NCBI RefSeq assembly: GCF_036607905.1
Contig: NZ_CP144555.1
Span: forward strand, 4,588,001-4,652,000
Reading direction: 5' to 3'
Length of the DNA stretch: 64,000 bases
Origin: Streptomyces sp. SCSIO 75703
Lineage (GTDB): Bacteria; Actinomycetota; Actinomycetes; Streptomycetales; Streptomycetaceae
Position 1 is the first letter of the stretch. The number at the start of each line of letters is the position of its first letter. This document shows positions 10,129-19,395 of this stretch, in pieces. The position numbers and the translations under genes were made by a program. The notes beneath the pieces are model-generated. The model saw nothing but the letters and a program-made list of their open reading frames with translations, made no database searches and was not told the DNA's origin.

Positions 10129-12858
10129 TCATCCGGGGTCACCGGCCCGCAGTTCGGTGACCGAGCCGCGCCGGCCCGACCACCACGCCTGCGCCACGGC
10201 GACCCCCACCGTCACCACCGGCACGCCCAGCGCGGGCACCGCCAGCGACCACGGGTCGGTGCGCGGGACGGCCGTGCCCACCGCGGCCGAGGCGGACGGC
10301 AGGGCGATCGCCGTCAGGTCGACACCGGGGGCGAGCAGCGCCACCGCCGCCCAGCCGGTCAGGGCCCCGCCCGCCGTGGCCAGCACGGCCTGGGGAAGCG
10401 ACTCCAGCACCAGCAGGCGCCGCCCCTGCCCCCGGGTGAGGCCCATGGTGCGCAGCCGGGCCAGGAGCGCGGCCCGCTCCGGGGCGGCCCGCAGCAGGGA
10501 GAGCAGCAGGGCGAGGGCGGCGTACCCGGCGCCCGCGGCGACGGCGGCCGTGTAGACGCGCTCGGCACCGGACTGCAGCGGCGAGTCCACGGCCCGGCCC
10601 CGTTCCTCCGCCCGGGTCCGCACCGACCCGGCGTCCCCCGTCGCCGCGCGCAGCGCGCCCGCGTCCGGCCGGTCGCCGGTCAGCAGCAGGACGGTCGGCC
10701 GGGCGGCCTCGGCGGAGAGCGCCGCCCGGTCCACGACCAGGAAGTCGTCCCCGGATACCGCCGGGGTCAGCTCGCGGACCAGGGCGATCCGCACGGTGAC
10801 GGACGTGCCGTCGTCCAGCCGCACCGGCACCGGACCGCTGCCGAACCGCTCGGCGACCGCCGGCGAGGCCAGCGCGGGCGGCGGCCCGCCCGCACCGCCC
10901 CCGGCCGCCAACGCGCCCGCGGGGAAGGCCCCGAGGTCCGTCCGGGCGGCCAGCGCCGCGTAGGCGGCCGGGTCCACGCCCGCCAGCGGCACCGTGTGCC
11001 GGCCCTCCCACACCCGGGCCTGCGGGAGGAGGCTCACCTCGGTGACCGCCTCCACCCCGGGTGCCGCGCGGAGCCGGCCCGGCAGTGCCCCCGGCAGGGC
11101 CGCGGACGCCTCCACCCGGGCGTCGGCGCCCACGGCCAGCAGCGCCGCCCGGTCCCGCGCCTGCGCGACCCCGTTGAGGACCGCGCCGCCGAAGGCCGCC
11201 GTGGTCAGCGCCGTCAGCAGCGCGAGCAGCGGCAGGACGGGGGAGGCGGAGGTGCGGCCCGCCCGCGCAAGCGCCAGCCACCCGACCGCACCGCGCAGCC
11301 GCCCGGCCCGTCCCGCGAGGCCGCGCAGCGGCCACGGCAGCAGCCGTACCAGCAGCAGCGCGGCGATCACGCCGGTCAGCACCGGGGCGAGGACGACCAG
11401 GCCGTCGGCGGTGCCCGCCGCGCCCTGCCGGCGCAGCGTCTCCACGGCGCCGGCCGCGAGGGCCACCGCGGTGAGTTCGGCGACCGCGCGCCGCCGGGAG
11501 GGGCGGGCCGACACGAGGTCGCGCCGGCCGTCGTGCACCCGGACCGCGCGGTGCGCGACGACGGCCCGCACCGGCAGCGCGAGGCAGGCGAGGACGGTCA
11601 CCGCGACGGCCGCCGCCACCGCGGGCGGGGTCCGGGCCCCGGGGAACGCCAGGAGGGCGGCGGCGAGGCCCGCGGCGCCCGCCGGCACCGCCACCACCGC
11701 CGTCTCGGCCAGCAGCCGCCCGGCCAGACCGCGCAGGGAGGCGCCCCGGGCGCGCAGCAGGGCGAGTTCCGCGTGGCGCCGGCCGGCGGCCAGGCCGCCC
11801 GCCATCAGCAGGGCCACGCCGGCGACCGTGCCGGTGCCCGCCGCGGCGACCGCCACCAGCGGGCCGATGCCGGACCGCAGCCGCCCGTAGGAGGCCAGCA
11901 CCTCGTCCAGGCCCGTGCTCACGTCCGTCTCCGGGCCGATGAGCCGGTGCACCCGGGCCTGTGCGGGGCCCGACTCCAGGGAGGCGACGGCGCGGAGCAG
12001 CCGGTCCGTGTCGTGGGCGCGCAGCGCGTCCGCCCGGGGCGCGAACTGCCAGTAGCGGATCGGGTTCCCGGCGGTGCCGAGCAGCGCGGGGGCCGCCTCG
12101 GGGTCGAGGAGCAGGGCACCGACCCAGTACCGGTCGGGGTCCGCGGCGGAGGAGCCGGGCGCCGTCGCCAGGACCGGGGTGCGCAGCACGGGCTGGGTCG
12201 CCCAGTAGGGGCTGTCCGGCGCGTCCGGCGTGACGATGCCGGTGACGCGGACGGTGAGCGGGGGCCCTTCCGGTGCGGGCACGCGCAGGACCGCGCCGAC
12301 GCCGATGCGCAGCGTCTCGGCCGTCTCCGCGCTGACCGCCGCCTCCACCTCGCCGGTCGCGGCGGTCACCGGGTCGCCGGACGTGCCGGGCAGCCGGCCG
12401 GAGGCGAGGCGGGCGTGGTCGGCGAGGCCGTCCTGGGCGGCGAGGAACATCCTCGGGGCCGACCCGGTCGGCCGGGGCAGCCAGGGTTCGGGCACCTCCA
12501 GGCTCCGCTGGGTGCGCACCCCGTACGGGGACTGCGCCCGGTCGACGGGGAGTCCCTCCTCCACCAGCGCGAGCGCGTCGGCGCGCAGTGCGGCGAGGGC
12601 CGGCGGACGCACCGCCTCCTCCCGCCGCTCCCGGGGCAGTTCGGGGTAGGGACCCGGGGCGGTCAGCAGGACGCCGGTCCGGTCGGGGTGGGCGCGGGCG
12701 AGGGCGTGGTGGAGCCCGGCGTCGGCGTGGCGGTCCAGGGCCCTCGGGAAGGCGGCGGCGAGGGCGGCGGTGAGCGCCACGAGCAGCGCCAGCGCGCACG
12801 CGGCGCCGGGCGCGGCCCGCAACCGCGCCGCCACCCACCACCCGGAGACGCCCCTCAC
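10129..12858 (-). CDS. FtsX/MacB-like ABC permease (second of two)
   Basis: GTG start; 909 residues. One N-terminal membrane segment is followed by a large extracytoplasmic region, three segments in the middle, a second extracytoplasmic region and further segments at the C-terminus, the FtsX-type duplicated arrangement. The start has only a distant GAGGGGG sequence upstream. Gene order is permease, permease, ATPase, with 127 and 46 bases between them, so one transporter with an unequal permease pair is expected. Such exporters move lipids, peptides or antibiotics out of the membrane; the substrate is not readable. Confidence 0.85.
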   Translation of the reverse strand: MRGVSGWWVAARLRAAPGAACALALLVALTAALAAAFPRALDRHADAGLHHALARAHPDRTGVLLTAPGPYPELPRERREEAVRPPALAALRADALALVEEGLPVDRAQSPYGVRTQRSLEVPEPWLPRPTGSAPRMFLAAQDGLADHARLASGRLPGTSGDPVTAATGEVEAAVSAETAETLRIGVGAVLRVPAPEGPPLTVRVTGIVTPDAPDSPYWATQPVLRTPVLATAPGSSAADPDRYWVGALLLDPEAAPALLGTAGNPIRYWQFAPRADALRAHDTDRLLRAVASLESGPAQARVHRLIGPETDVSTGLDEVLASYGRLRSGIGPLVAVAAAGTGTVAGVALLMAGGLAAGRRHAELALLRARGASLRGLAGRLLAETAVVAVPAGAAGLAAALLAFPGARTPPAVAAAVAVTVLACLALPVRAVVAHRAVRVHDGRRDLVSARPSRRRAVAELTAVALAAGAVETLRRQGAAGTADGLVVLAPVLTGVIAALLLVRLLPWPLRGLAGRAGRLRGAVGWLALARAGRTSASPVLPLLALLTALTTAAFGGAVLNGVAQARDRAALLAVGADARVEASAALPGALPGRLRAAPGVEAVTEVSLLPQARVWEGRHTVPLAGVDPAAYAALAARTDLGAFPAGALAAGGGAGGPPPALASPAVAERFGSGPVPVRLDDGTSVTVRIALVRELTPAVSGDDFLVVDRAALSAEAARPTVLLLTGDRPDAGALRAATGDAGSVRTRAEERGRAVDSPLQSGAERVYTAAVAAGAGYAALALLLSLLRAAPERAALLARLRTMGLTRGQGRRLLVLESLPQAVLATAGGALTGWAAVALLAPGVDLTAIALPSASAAVGTAVPRTDPWSLAVPALGVPVVTVGVAVAQAWWSGRRGSVTELRAGDPG

Positions 12859-12985
12859 GCGCGACCACCCCCTCGCGGGCCCCGGCGCCGTGCCGCGGCA
12901 CCGGCGGAACCGCTCCGGGGCCCGCGGCGCCCGGCGCCCCGCGGGGACACCGGGCCCGGGGCCCGCGGTCGCCTGGCGGTGTGCG

Positions 12986-15900
12986 TCATCGGGGTCCGCC
13001 TCCCCGCGCTCCGAGGGCGGCCGCCGGGTCGGCGGGACGGGCCGGCAGGACGGTGACCAGCAGCGGGACCAGGGCCACGGCGGCCAGGAGCAGGGCGACC
13101 CGGGCGGCGGGCAAGGCGACGAGGACGTCCGGGACCGGGTGCGCGGCCTGCGGGGTGAGCACGACGAGGGGGATCACCACCCGGGCCAGCACGGCGCCCA
13201 GCACCGTACCGGCCAGCAGCCCCAGCACGACCAGGACGCACTGTTCGACGGCGACCGCGCGGGCCGGATCGCGGCGCGGGGCGCCCAGCGCGCGCAGCAC
13301 CGCGAACTCGGCGGCCCGCTCGCGCCGCGCCCCCGCCGCGCTCACCGCGAACCCGACCGCGGCGAGGGCCGCCGCCACCCCGGACGCCGCGGTGGACGCG
13401 GCCCTCGGGCCCGCGCCGAACGGGTCGTCACGCAGCTCCCGGGCCACCTCGTCGCGGACCACGACCCGGGCCGGGTCGGCGTCCGGCGCGGCGCGCAGGC
13501 CGGCCGCCACCTCCGCCGCCCCGCCCGGCGCGGTGCGCAGCCACCACTCGGTGGGCGTGAGCCCCTGCCCGTGCCGCGCCTGCAGGACGTGGTTGGCGGA
13601 CCGCAGGTCGATCAGGAGGGCCCCGCCGTCGCGGTCCGGGTCGGTGCCCGCGTCCGTGGTCGGCAGCGCGCGGACGCTGTCCACGATCCGTACGGGGACG
13701 CTGTGCCCGTCGAGGGCGACGTCCACCAGCGCGCCGGTCCGGGCGCCCGCAGAGTCCAGGAACCGGTCGGTCGCCACGGCCGCGATCTCCCGCCGGTCCG
13801 GCTGCGCCACGTCGAGCCGGACGGTGGTCACCGCGGAGATCCAGGTCAGGTCGGCCGGGACGTACCCGGTGCCGTACGCGAGGGACGGCGGGGCGGCGGA
13901 GAGCAGCCGGGGCTCGGCCGGGGCGGTGCCGGCCTCCGGTCCCGACCGGCTGTCACCGTGCGCGGAGACGGTCCAGGAGCCGGGGAGCGCGAGCCGCTGC
14001 GCGGTGCCGTCGGCGGCGGTGGCGCTCAGCGCCTCCAGCGTGAAGCGGTGCCGTTCCGCGCGCCCGTAGGGCTGGGCCAGGGAGAGTTCCACGCCGGTCA
14101 CGGTCAGCGGGCCGGGGGAGAGCGCCGCGGAGAGGGTGTGGGGGCGGCCGTCGGCGCTCAGTTCGCCGGCCGGCAGCCGGAAGACGACGCCGTAGCCGTC
14201 CCGCACCGTGACCGTCACGTCGGCCGGGGTGCCGGGGGAGGCGCCGCCGGCGTCGAGCCGGGCGGTCAGCTCCAGTCGCGTGCCGCCCTCGGGCACCGGG
14301 GCGCCCGCCACCGCCCCCTGGGGGCCGAGGGGGGCGAGCAGGGCGCGGACGGGCACGTCGGACAGGTCCGGGCGCAGCGTCAGCGTGCCGGCCGCGCGGG
14401 CCGTGTCCAGCGCCAGCACGGTCGCCGTCCGGTCGCCGGAGAGCGGCAGTTGCGCGCGGGCGGCCGGCGCCACCTCCCGTACGCCGGGGACGGCCGCGTA
14501 CTCCTCGGTGCGGCCGGGGCCGACGGACCCGGCGGCGAGCACGCGGACCGGTGCCCCGGCCCGGAAGTCGGCCTGGTCGTCCTGGGAACGTTCCCAGGAG
14601 GCGCCCTGGCCGACCGCCAGCACCCCGAGCGCCACGGCGAGGACCAGCAGCAGCACGGGGCCCGCCCCGCGCATCGGGCGGCGGGAGAGCCGCCAGGCCG
14701 CGAGGGCCGCGGTGAGCCCCCGCCCGCCGGTGGCGCGGCGTTCGGCGAGCCGGGCCAGCGGCGGCAGCAGTCGCAGCGTCAGCACCGTCCCGGCGAGCAG
14801 TGCCAGCGCGGGTGCCGCGACGAGCAGCGGATCGACGCCGAGGCCGCCGGGCGATCCGGCGCCCTCGGCCAGGGCGCCCGCGGGCTGCCGGGACAGCCGC
14901 CAGCAGACGACGCCCGCCACCGCCAGCAGGGCCACGTCCGCGCCGGCCCGCACCGGTGCCGGCAGCGGCCTGGCCCGGCCGCCCGCCGCCGCCGGCGCGG
15001 TCAGCGCGGGCAGCGTCACCGCCAGCGCGCAGCCGAGCGCCGTCGCCCCCGCCGCCGCCCACACCGCGCCGCCGCCCCACCCGGGCACGCCCAGGGCCGG
15101 CCCGGTCCCGTCGGCCGCCCCCAGCCTGGCCACCAGCCGGGTCAGCGGCCCGGCCAGCAACGGGGCGCACAACAGCGCCGGGACGGCCAGCAGCGACGCC
15201 TCCAGCCCGGCCAGGAACGCCAGTTGGCCGCGGGAGGCGCCGCGGGCCCGCAACAGCCGTGTCTCGTCCGCGCGTTCGTCGCTCAGCAGCCGGGCCACCA
15301 GCAGCAGCGCGCACCCGGCGAGCAGCACCAGTTGGAGGGCGACCACCAGCAGCGTGGAGCGGGCGACCAGCAGGGAGCGGTCCAGCCGGTCCAGGACGTC
15401 GGGCAGGGCGGTGCCCACGGCGGTGGTGGAGCTGAGCGCGGGCCGCCCGCGCAGCCACGCCGTGCCCTCCCCGGCCGCCTCCCGCAGGGCGTCGGTGCGC
15501 CCGGCGGTCACGGTCGAGAAGTCGGCGGTCGCCAGCCAGCCGGAGGAGCCGGTGCTGACCCGGCCCTCGCCCAGCGCGCCGGGCGCGGCGAGCAGCGGCC
15601 CGTACGTGGTGAAGCCGCCCGTGCGCACGCCGCGCCCGGCGAGGTCGTCCAGGCGCCAGTAGGGGGCGTCGGCGTCGGCGGGCCGGTAGAGGCCGGTGAT
15701 CTCGACGGAGGTGCGGGGGCCGCCGAGCCGGTCGGTGAGGGTGAGCCGGTCGCCCGGCCCGAGGCGCAGCCGCTCGGCCACCCCGGCGGGCAGCGCCGCC
15801 TCGACGCGGTCGCCGCCCTCCCGGGGCGCCCGTCCCTCGGTGATCCGCACCTGGCCGGGGTCCAGCGCCGCGAAGTAGGTCAGGTCGGGGTCGTCGGAGC

Positions 15901-16273
15901 CCGCCCCGTCGCCGGGGGAGCCCTTCCCCGCCGGGGCCGGCAGGGCGTACGGGCCCGAGCGGGCCAGCGTACGGACGGTGACCGGGAGCCCGCCGAAGGT
16001 CCTGCGGGCCCCCTCGCGCACCTCGGCGTCGGCCTTTGCCCGCCCCTCGTGGGACACGTCGGCCTTGACGACCAGGGAGGTGTCGGCGGCGGCGAGCGCG
16101 TGCCGCAGGGCGGCGTCGCCGAAGGCGCCGGTGTAGGCGGTGAGGGCGGTGAGCACCGCCGTGGTGAGCAGGACGGTGCCCAGCGCGGCGGCGAGCAGCA
16201 GCCGGTGCGTCCGCGCGCGGCGCGGCACGAGCCCCGCCGGCCCCCCGTACCCCCGCACCCGGCCCCCCGGCAC
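12986..16273 (-). CDS. FtsX/MacB-like ABC permease (first of two)
   Basis: GTG start; 1095 residues, longer than its partner. The N-terminus (RTHRLLLAAALGTVLLTTAVLTAL region) is the first membrane segment, followed by a large outer domain, a cluster of segments around residues 310-520, another outer domain and a final cluster from about 970. It starts the operon; an inverted repeat lies 56 bases upstream. The FtsX core is recognisable near the C-terminus (AEFAVLRALGAPRR, a typical cytoplasmic coupling helix). It is paired with the next permease and the ATPase. Confidence 0.85.
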   Translation of the reverse strand: MPGGRVRGYGGPAGLVPRRARTHRLLLAAALGTVLLTTAVLTALTAYTGAFGDAALRHALAAADTSLVVKADVSHEGRAKADAEVREGARRTFGGLPVTVRTLARSGPYALPAPAGKGSPGDGAGSDDPDLTYFAALDPGQVRITEGRAPREGGDRVEAALPAGVAERLRLGPGDRLTLTDRLGGPRTSVEITGLYRPADADAPYWRLDDLAGRGVRTGGFTTYGPLLAAPGALGEGRVSTGSSGWLATADFSTVTAGRTDALREAAGEGTAWLRGRPALSSTTAVGTALPDVLDRLDRSLLVARSTLLVVALQLVLLAGCALLLVARLLSDERADETRLLRARGASRGQLAFLAGLEASLLAVPALLCAPLLAGPLTRLVARLGAADGTGPALGVPGWGGGAVWAAAGATALGCALAVTLPALTAPAAAGGRARPLPAPVRAGADVALLAVAGVVCWRLSRQPAGALAEGAGSPGGLGVDPLLVAAPALALLAGTVLTLRLLPPLARLAERRATGGRGLTAALAAWRLSRRPMRGAGPVLLLVLAVALGVLAVGQGASWERSQDDQADFRAGAPVRVLAAGSVGPGRTEEYAAVPGVREVAPAARAQLPLSGDRTATVLALDTARAAGTLTLRPDLSDVPVRALLAPLGPQGAVAGAPVPEGGTRLELTARLDAGGASPGTPADVTVTVRDGYGVVFRLPAGELSADGRPHTLSAALSPGPLTVTGVELSLAQPYGRAERHRFTLEALSATAADGTAQRLALPGSWTVSAHGDSRSGPEAGTAPAEPRLLSAAPPSLAYGTGYVPADLTWISAVTTVRLDVAQPDRREIAAVATDRFLDSAGARTGALVDVALDGHSVPVRIVDSVRALPTTDAGTDPDRDGGALLIDLRSANHVLQARHGQGLTPTEWWLRTAPGGAAEVAAGLRAAPDADPARVVVRDEVARELRDDPFGAGPRAASTAASGVAAALAAVGFAVSAAGARRERAAEFAVLRALGAPRRDPARAVAVEQCVLVVLGLLAGTVLGAVLARVVIPLVVLTPQAAHPVPDVLVALPAARVALLLAAVALVPLLVTVLPARPADPAAALGARGGGPR

Positions 16274-16328
16274 CGTCGTCCAGACCTCGGGGCGATGCTG
16301 TCAGAGGACCGGTGCCGGGGGGACCGTC

Positions 16329-16348
16329 CCGGTCATGGGTTTGACCGG
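16329..16348. promoter_or_regulatory. Operator-like inverted repeat before the ABC operon
   Basis: CCGGTCA, a 6-base spacer and TGACCGG form a perfect 7+7 inverted repeat, 56 bases upstream of the first permease start. Size and symmetry are like a TetR- or GntR-family operator. No regulator gene of that type is adjacent. Confidence 0.45.
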
Positions 16349-16418
16349 ATCGTGATCGAGGAAACGCCGTGGACGACCGCATCGCGCACGGGTCGGCCCG
16401 CGCCGCGGGCGGCCGGGG

Positions 16419-16832
16419 TCAGCCCGGGGAGTTGATCATCGTGGCCGCGGCGTAGGTGAGGTACTTCCACAGCGTGGCCTCGTGCTCCTCGGAGAGGCCC
16501 AGTTCGTCCAGGGCCGTGCGCATGTGCCGGAGCCAGGCGTCGTGGGCGGCCCGGTCCACGGTGAAGGGCACGTGCCGCATCCGCAGCCGGGGATGCCCGC
16601 GCTGCTCGCTGTAGGTCCGCGGACCGCCCCAGTACTGCATGAGGAAGAGCACCAGCCGCTCCTCGGCCGGGCCGAGGTCCTCCTCCGGGTACATCGGCCG
16701 CAGCAGCGGGTCCTCCGCGACCCCCTGGTAGAAACGGTGGACGAGCCGGCGGAAGGTCTCCTCCCCGCCGACCTGCTCGTAGAAGGTCTGCTCCTGAAGC
16801 GTCCCGCGCCGAATCTCATTCACGCCGTCCAT
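16419..16832 (-). CDS. glbO: Group II truncated haemoglobin (GlbO-like)
   Basis: ATG at 16832 gives 137 residues; a GTG nine bases later would remove MDG and is possible because neither has a strong ribosome site. The sequence has the truncated-globin layout: TFYEQVGGEETFRRLV, then FYQGVAEDPLLRPMYP with Phe and Tyr in the B helix, then LMQYWGGP and RHPRLRMRH with the proximal His. Trp and Tyr at the distal pocket point to group II. In actinobacteria such proteins bind O2 and react with NO and peroxide. It stands alone, divergent from the methyltransferase gene next door. Confidence 0.9.
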   Translation of the reverse strand: MDGVNEIRRGTLQEQTFYEQVGGEETFRRLVHRFYQGVAEDPLLRPMYPEEDLGPAEERLVLFLMQYWGGPRTYSEQRGHPRLRMRHVPFTVDRAAHDAWLRHMRTALDELGLSEEHEATLWKYLTYAAATMINSPG

Positions 16833-16895
16833 GGTCTCAGACGGCACGGCATAGGACCCGGGTCGTAGGACCCCCCGTCCGGCCCGCCCGGCCCG

Positions 16896-16901
16896 TACCG
16901 T
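16896..16901 (+). promoter_or_regulatory. Candidate -10 element of a leaderless gene
   Basis: TACCGT ends 6 bases before the ATG at 16908. That spacing places the transcription start at or next to the start codon. The GGAGG between them is only one base from the ATG, too close to act as a ribosome site. No good -35 is visible. Confidence 0.4.
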
Positions 16902-16907
16902 GGAGGC

Positions 16908-17951
16908 ATGGCGCACGTACCCGGCCGGCGCCGGCGCGGTGCCGAGGACGCGGAGGCCCCCGGCCGCGAGGACGCGGAGGCCCCCGGCGGCGAGGACACG
17001 GAGGCCCTCGCCGGCTCCGCCCGCGCCGCGCTGGTCCGCGAGATCGGCCTGACCGGCGTCTGGGAGGCGGACCCGGTCTGGCGGGAGGCGTTCGCCGCCG
17101 TCCCGCGCCACCTCTTCGTGCCGTCCTACACCACGGGCTTCGGCGGCCGGGACACCCGCTCCGGCCGGGACCCGGACCCGGCGGCCCGCGCGCGCTGGGT
17201 GCGCGGCGCCTACGAGGACGTCCCGCTCGCCACCCGGGTCCGCGACGGGGAACTGGTCTCCTCCAGCAGCCAGCCCTCGCTGATGGCGCTGATGCTGGTG
17301 GCGCTCGACGTCCGCGACGGCGACCGGGTCCTGGAGATCGGCGCCGGCACCGGCTACAACGCCGCCCTGATCGCCCACCGGCTCGGCGACGACGACCTCG
17401 TCACCACCGTCGACCTGGAACCGGAGATCACCGCGTCGGCCCGCCGGAACCTGGCCGCCGCCGGACACCACCCGCTCGTCGTCACCGGCGACGGCGCCCT
17501 CGGGGTGCCCGAGCGCGCCCCCTTCGACCGGATCATCGCCACCTGCGCGCTGCCCTCGGTGCCGCGCGCCTGGCTCGCCCAGTGCCGCCCCGGCGGCCGG
17601 ATCCTCACACCGCTCGCCACCGGGCTGGTCCGGCTCACCGTCCACGACGCCGGGCACGCCGAGGGCCGCTTCCTGCCGACGGCCGCCTACTTCGTGCCGC
17701 TGCGCGGAGCCGGCCGGCCCGCCCCCGAGCGCACCGGGTGCGGCGGGGTGCCGCGCCGGGTCCGCGAGGACGACCTGTTCCGCTTCCTGCTGGACCTCGG
17801 CAGCGGCGGCCTCGACCCGCAGGAGGCGTACGCGCTGTGGCAGCGCGAGGGCGCCCCGGGCCGCGAGCGCTACGGCATCACGGTCCGCGGCGACCGGTCC
17901 TGGGCGTGGCTGGACGACCCCGACGGGCCGTACGCCTGGCCCTTCACCTGA
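16908..17951 (+). CDS. Isoaspartyl-methyltransferase-like SAM-dependent methyltransferase
   Basis: ATG start directly after a -10-like element. Product 347 residues. Residues 7-34 contain three imperfect EDAEAPG repeats. The methyltransferase core has SAM motif I VLEIGAGTGYN at 141-151 and a post-I acidic strand VDLEPEI. The region before it (VPRHLFVPSY, then SSSSQPSLMALML) has the position of the PCMT substrate motif, but it is not the canonical form. The C-terminal 100 residues (VREDDLFRFLLDL to PYAWPF) lie beyond the usual catalytic core. Repair of isoaspartate is the family's classical role; similar proteins also modify peptides, so the true substrate is open. No peptide-precursor gene lies nearby. 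Confidence 0.75.
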   Translation: MAHVPGRRRRGAEDAEAPGREDAEAPGGEDTEALAGSARAALVREIGLTGVWEADPVWREAFAAVPRHLFVPSYTTGFGGRDTRSGRDPDPAARARWVRGAYEDVPLATRVRDGELVSSSSQPSLMALMLVALDVRDGDRVLEIGAGTGYNAALIAHRLGDDDLVTTVDLEPEITASARRNLAAAGHHPLVVTGDGALGVPERAPFDRIIATCALPSVPRAWLAQCRPGGRILTPLATGLVRLTVHDAGHAEGRFLPTAAYFVPLRGAGRPAPERTGCGGVPRRVREDDLFRFLLDLGSGGLDPQEAYALWQREGAPGRERYGITVRGDRSWAWLDDPDGPYAWPFT

Positions 17952-17959
17952 GCGGGAGG

Positions 17960-17983
17960 CGCGTCCCGGCCCACCCGGGCGCG
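17960..17983. terminator. Hairpin between convergent genes
   Basis: CGCG-T-CCCGG pairs with CCGGG-CGCG around a 5-base loop (9 bp with one bulged T). It lies in the 48-base gap between the methyltransferase stop and the FHA-gene stop on the other strand. Confidence 0.5.
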
Positions 17984-17999
17984 GCGCCCCGGCGCGGGG

Positions 18000-19349
18000 T
18001 CAGCCCCGGCGCAGGGTGATCGTCGTCCAGGCGCCCACGTGGACGCGGTCGCCGTCCTGCAGCGGCACCGGCACGAACGGCTGGATCGGCTCCTCGCCGC
18101 CGTTGACCGTGGTGCCGTTGGTCGAGTTCTGGTCGACGACCGCCCAGTTGCCGTCCGGCTGGTGGACCAGGATGGCGTGCTGGTGCGAGACGCCCGGGTC
18201 CTCCGGCGGCACCGCCAGGTCGATGTCCGGGGTGTCGCCCGTGGAGTGGCGGCGCCGGCCGATGGTGATCTGGTTGCCGGAGAGCGTGCGCTGCTGCTCG
18301 GGCGAGTACGCGGGCAGGTTGAGACCCGCGGCCTCCGGACCGGAGCGGTGCATCATCGCCATGAAGTACTCGCGGTCCGGGCCGATGGTCGCCGTCCAGG
18401 TCGCCGGGGACTGGGGCTGTCCGTAGCCGGGGCCGGGCGGGGTGGGGGCCGCGCCGGGGTGCGGGTAGCCGTAGCCACCTCCCTGGCCGGGGCCGCCCTG
18501 GCCGCCCTGGCCGCCGGTCGGCGGGGGGAGCGTCCAGTCGTCGTCGAAGGACGGGCCGCCGCCCGGCCGGTCGGTCTCCCGGGGGAAGCCGGGCGGGGCG
18601 GGCGGACCGGACTGCCGGTACGCCTGCGGACCGCCCCCTTGTCCCGGGCCGCCGTGGTGGGCCGGGCCGGGCGGCGGGGACGGGCGGGACGGATCGGGGC
18701 CGAAGCCGGGCGGGGCCGGCGGACCCGAGGGGCCGTTCGGCCCGCCGGGGTTGGGGTAGCCGGACGGTCCGCCGGGGCCGCCCGGGCCGCCGGGAGCGCC
18801 GTAGCCGCCGGGGCCGCCGTGTCCCCCGGGGCCGCCGTGGCCCGACGGGTCGGCGCCGTAGGGCGGGATCGGCTCGGCCGGCCGGTTCACCTGGGACGGG
18901 CGGGAGCCCTGGTAGTCGTAGCCGTCACCGCCGCCGTAGGACGGGCCGGGCGGCGGGGGGAAGGGCGGGCCCTGGCCGGGCGCCGGCGGGCGCGGGGCCG
19001 CCGGGGTGTACGAAGTGGCGGTGTTGGTCAGGAAGTTCCACCGGCACTCCTCGCAGAAGGGCGCGCCGCCCTCCCGGGGCGTGCGGCACTGCGGGCAGAG
19101 CTGCGGACCGCCGCCGGGGCCGCCCGGACCACCGGGACCGCCGTGGGCGCCCGGACCGCCGTGCCCGCCGGGACCTCCGGGGCCGCCCGGGGCGCCGTGG
19201 CCGCTCTGGCCGGCGGGCGGCGGGAAGCCGTAGCCGCCGGCGGGCGGCGGGGGCGGCGGAGGGGGCGGCACGGCACCGGCCATGCGGTGACCGCAGACCT
19301 CGCACCAGTCGTCGGAACCCGACTGGTGTCCGTTCGGGCAGGTCGGCAT
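18000..19349 (-). CDS. FHA-domain protein with two zinc ribbons and a Gly/Pro linker
   Basis: ATG start with AAGGGGA about 10 bases upstream; 449 residues. Cys4, Cys16 and Cys19 with His8 or a nearby residue form a first zinc-ribbon-like module; Cys85, Cys88, Cys99 and Cys102 form a second. About 250 residues of Gly/Pro-rich repeats (GGPGG, GHGGP) separate them from a C-terminal FHA domain, roughly 352-449: ITIGRRRHS, VSHQHA with Ser388, and NSTNGTTVNG. FHA domains bind phosphothreonine. Being last in a cluster with a PknG-like kinase and a PP2C phosphatase, it is the natural reader or substrate of that kinase, a role that GarA plays for mycobacterial PknG. It differs from GarA in its zinc ribbons and long linker. 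Confidence 0.85.
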   Translation of the reverse strand: MPTCPNGHQSGSDDWCEVCGHRMAGAVPPPPPPPPPAGGYGFPPPAGQSGHGAPGGPGGPGGHGGPGAHGGPGGPGGPGGGPQLCPQCRTPREGGAPFCEECRWNFLTNTATSYTPAAPRPPAPGQGPPFPPPPGPSYGGGDGYDYQGSRPSQVNRPAEPIPPYGADPSGHGGPGGHGGPGGYGAPGGPGGPGGPSGYPNPGGPNGPSGPPAPPGFGPDPSRPSPPPGPAHHGGPGQGGGPQAYRQSGPPAPPGFPRETDRPGGGPSFDDDWTLPPPTGGQGGQGGPGQGGGYGYPHPGAAPTPPGPGYGQPQSPATWTATIGPDREYFMAMMHRSGPEAAGLNLPAYSPEQQRTLSGNQITIGRRRHSTGDTPDIDLAVPPEDPGVSHQHAILVHQPDGNWAVVDQNSTNGTTVNGGEEPIQPFVPVPLQDGDRVHVGAWTTITLRRG

Positions 19350-19395
19350 GTCGGTAGCTTCCCCTTCGTGCGGAGCGTCTCGTGGGCGTACAGCG

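Noticed and set aside
10083..10142. Longer N-terminus for the ABC ATPase from GTG 10142
   Set aside because: Adds 20 Pro/Asp-rich residues without homology, while ATG 10082 has GAGGAG at ideal distance.
12770..16435. Plus-strand open frame of about 1200 codons
   Set aside because: Opposite the large permease; Gly/Arg/Gln-rich, no membrane or enzyme motif.
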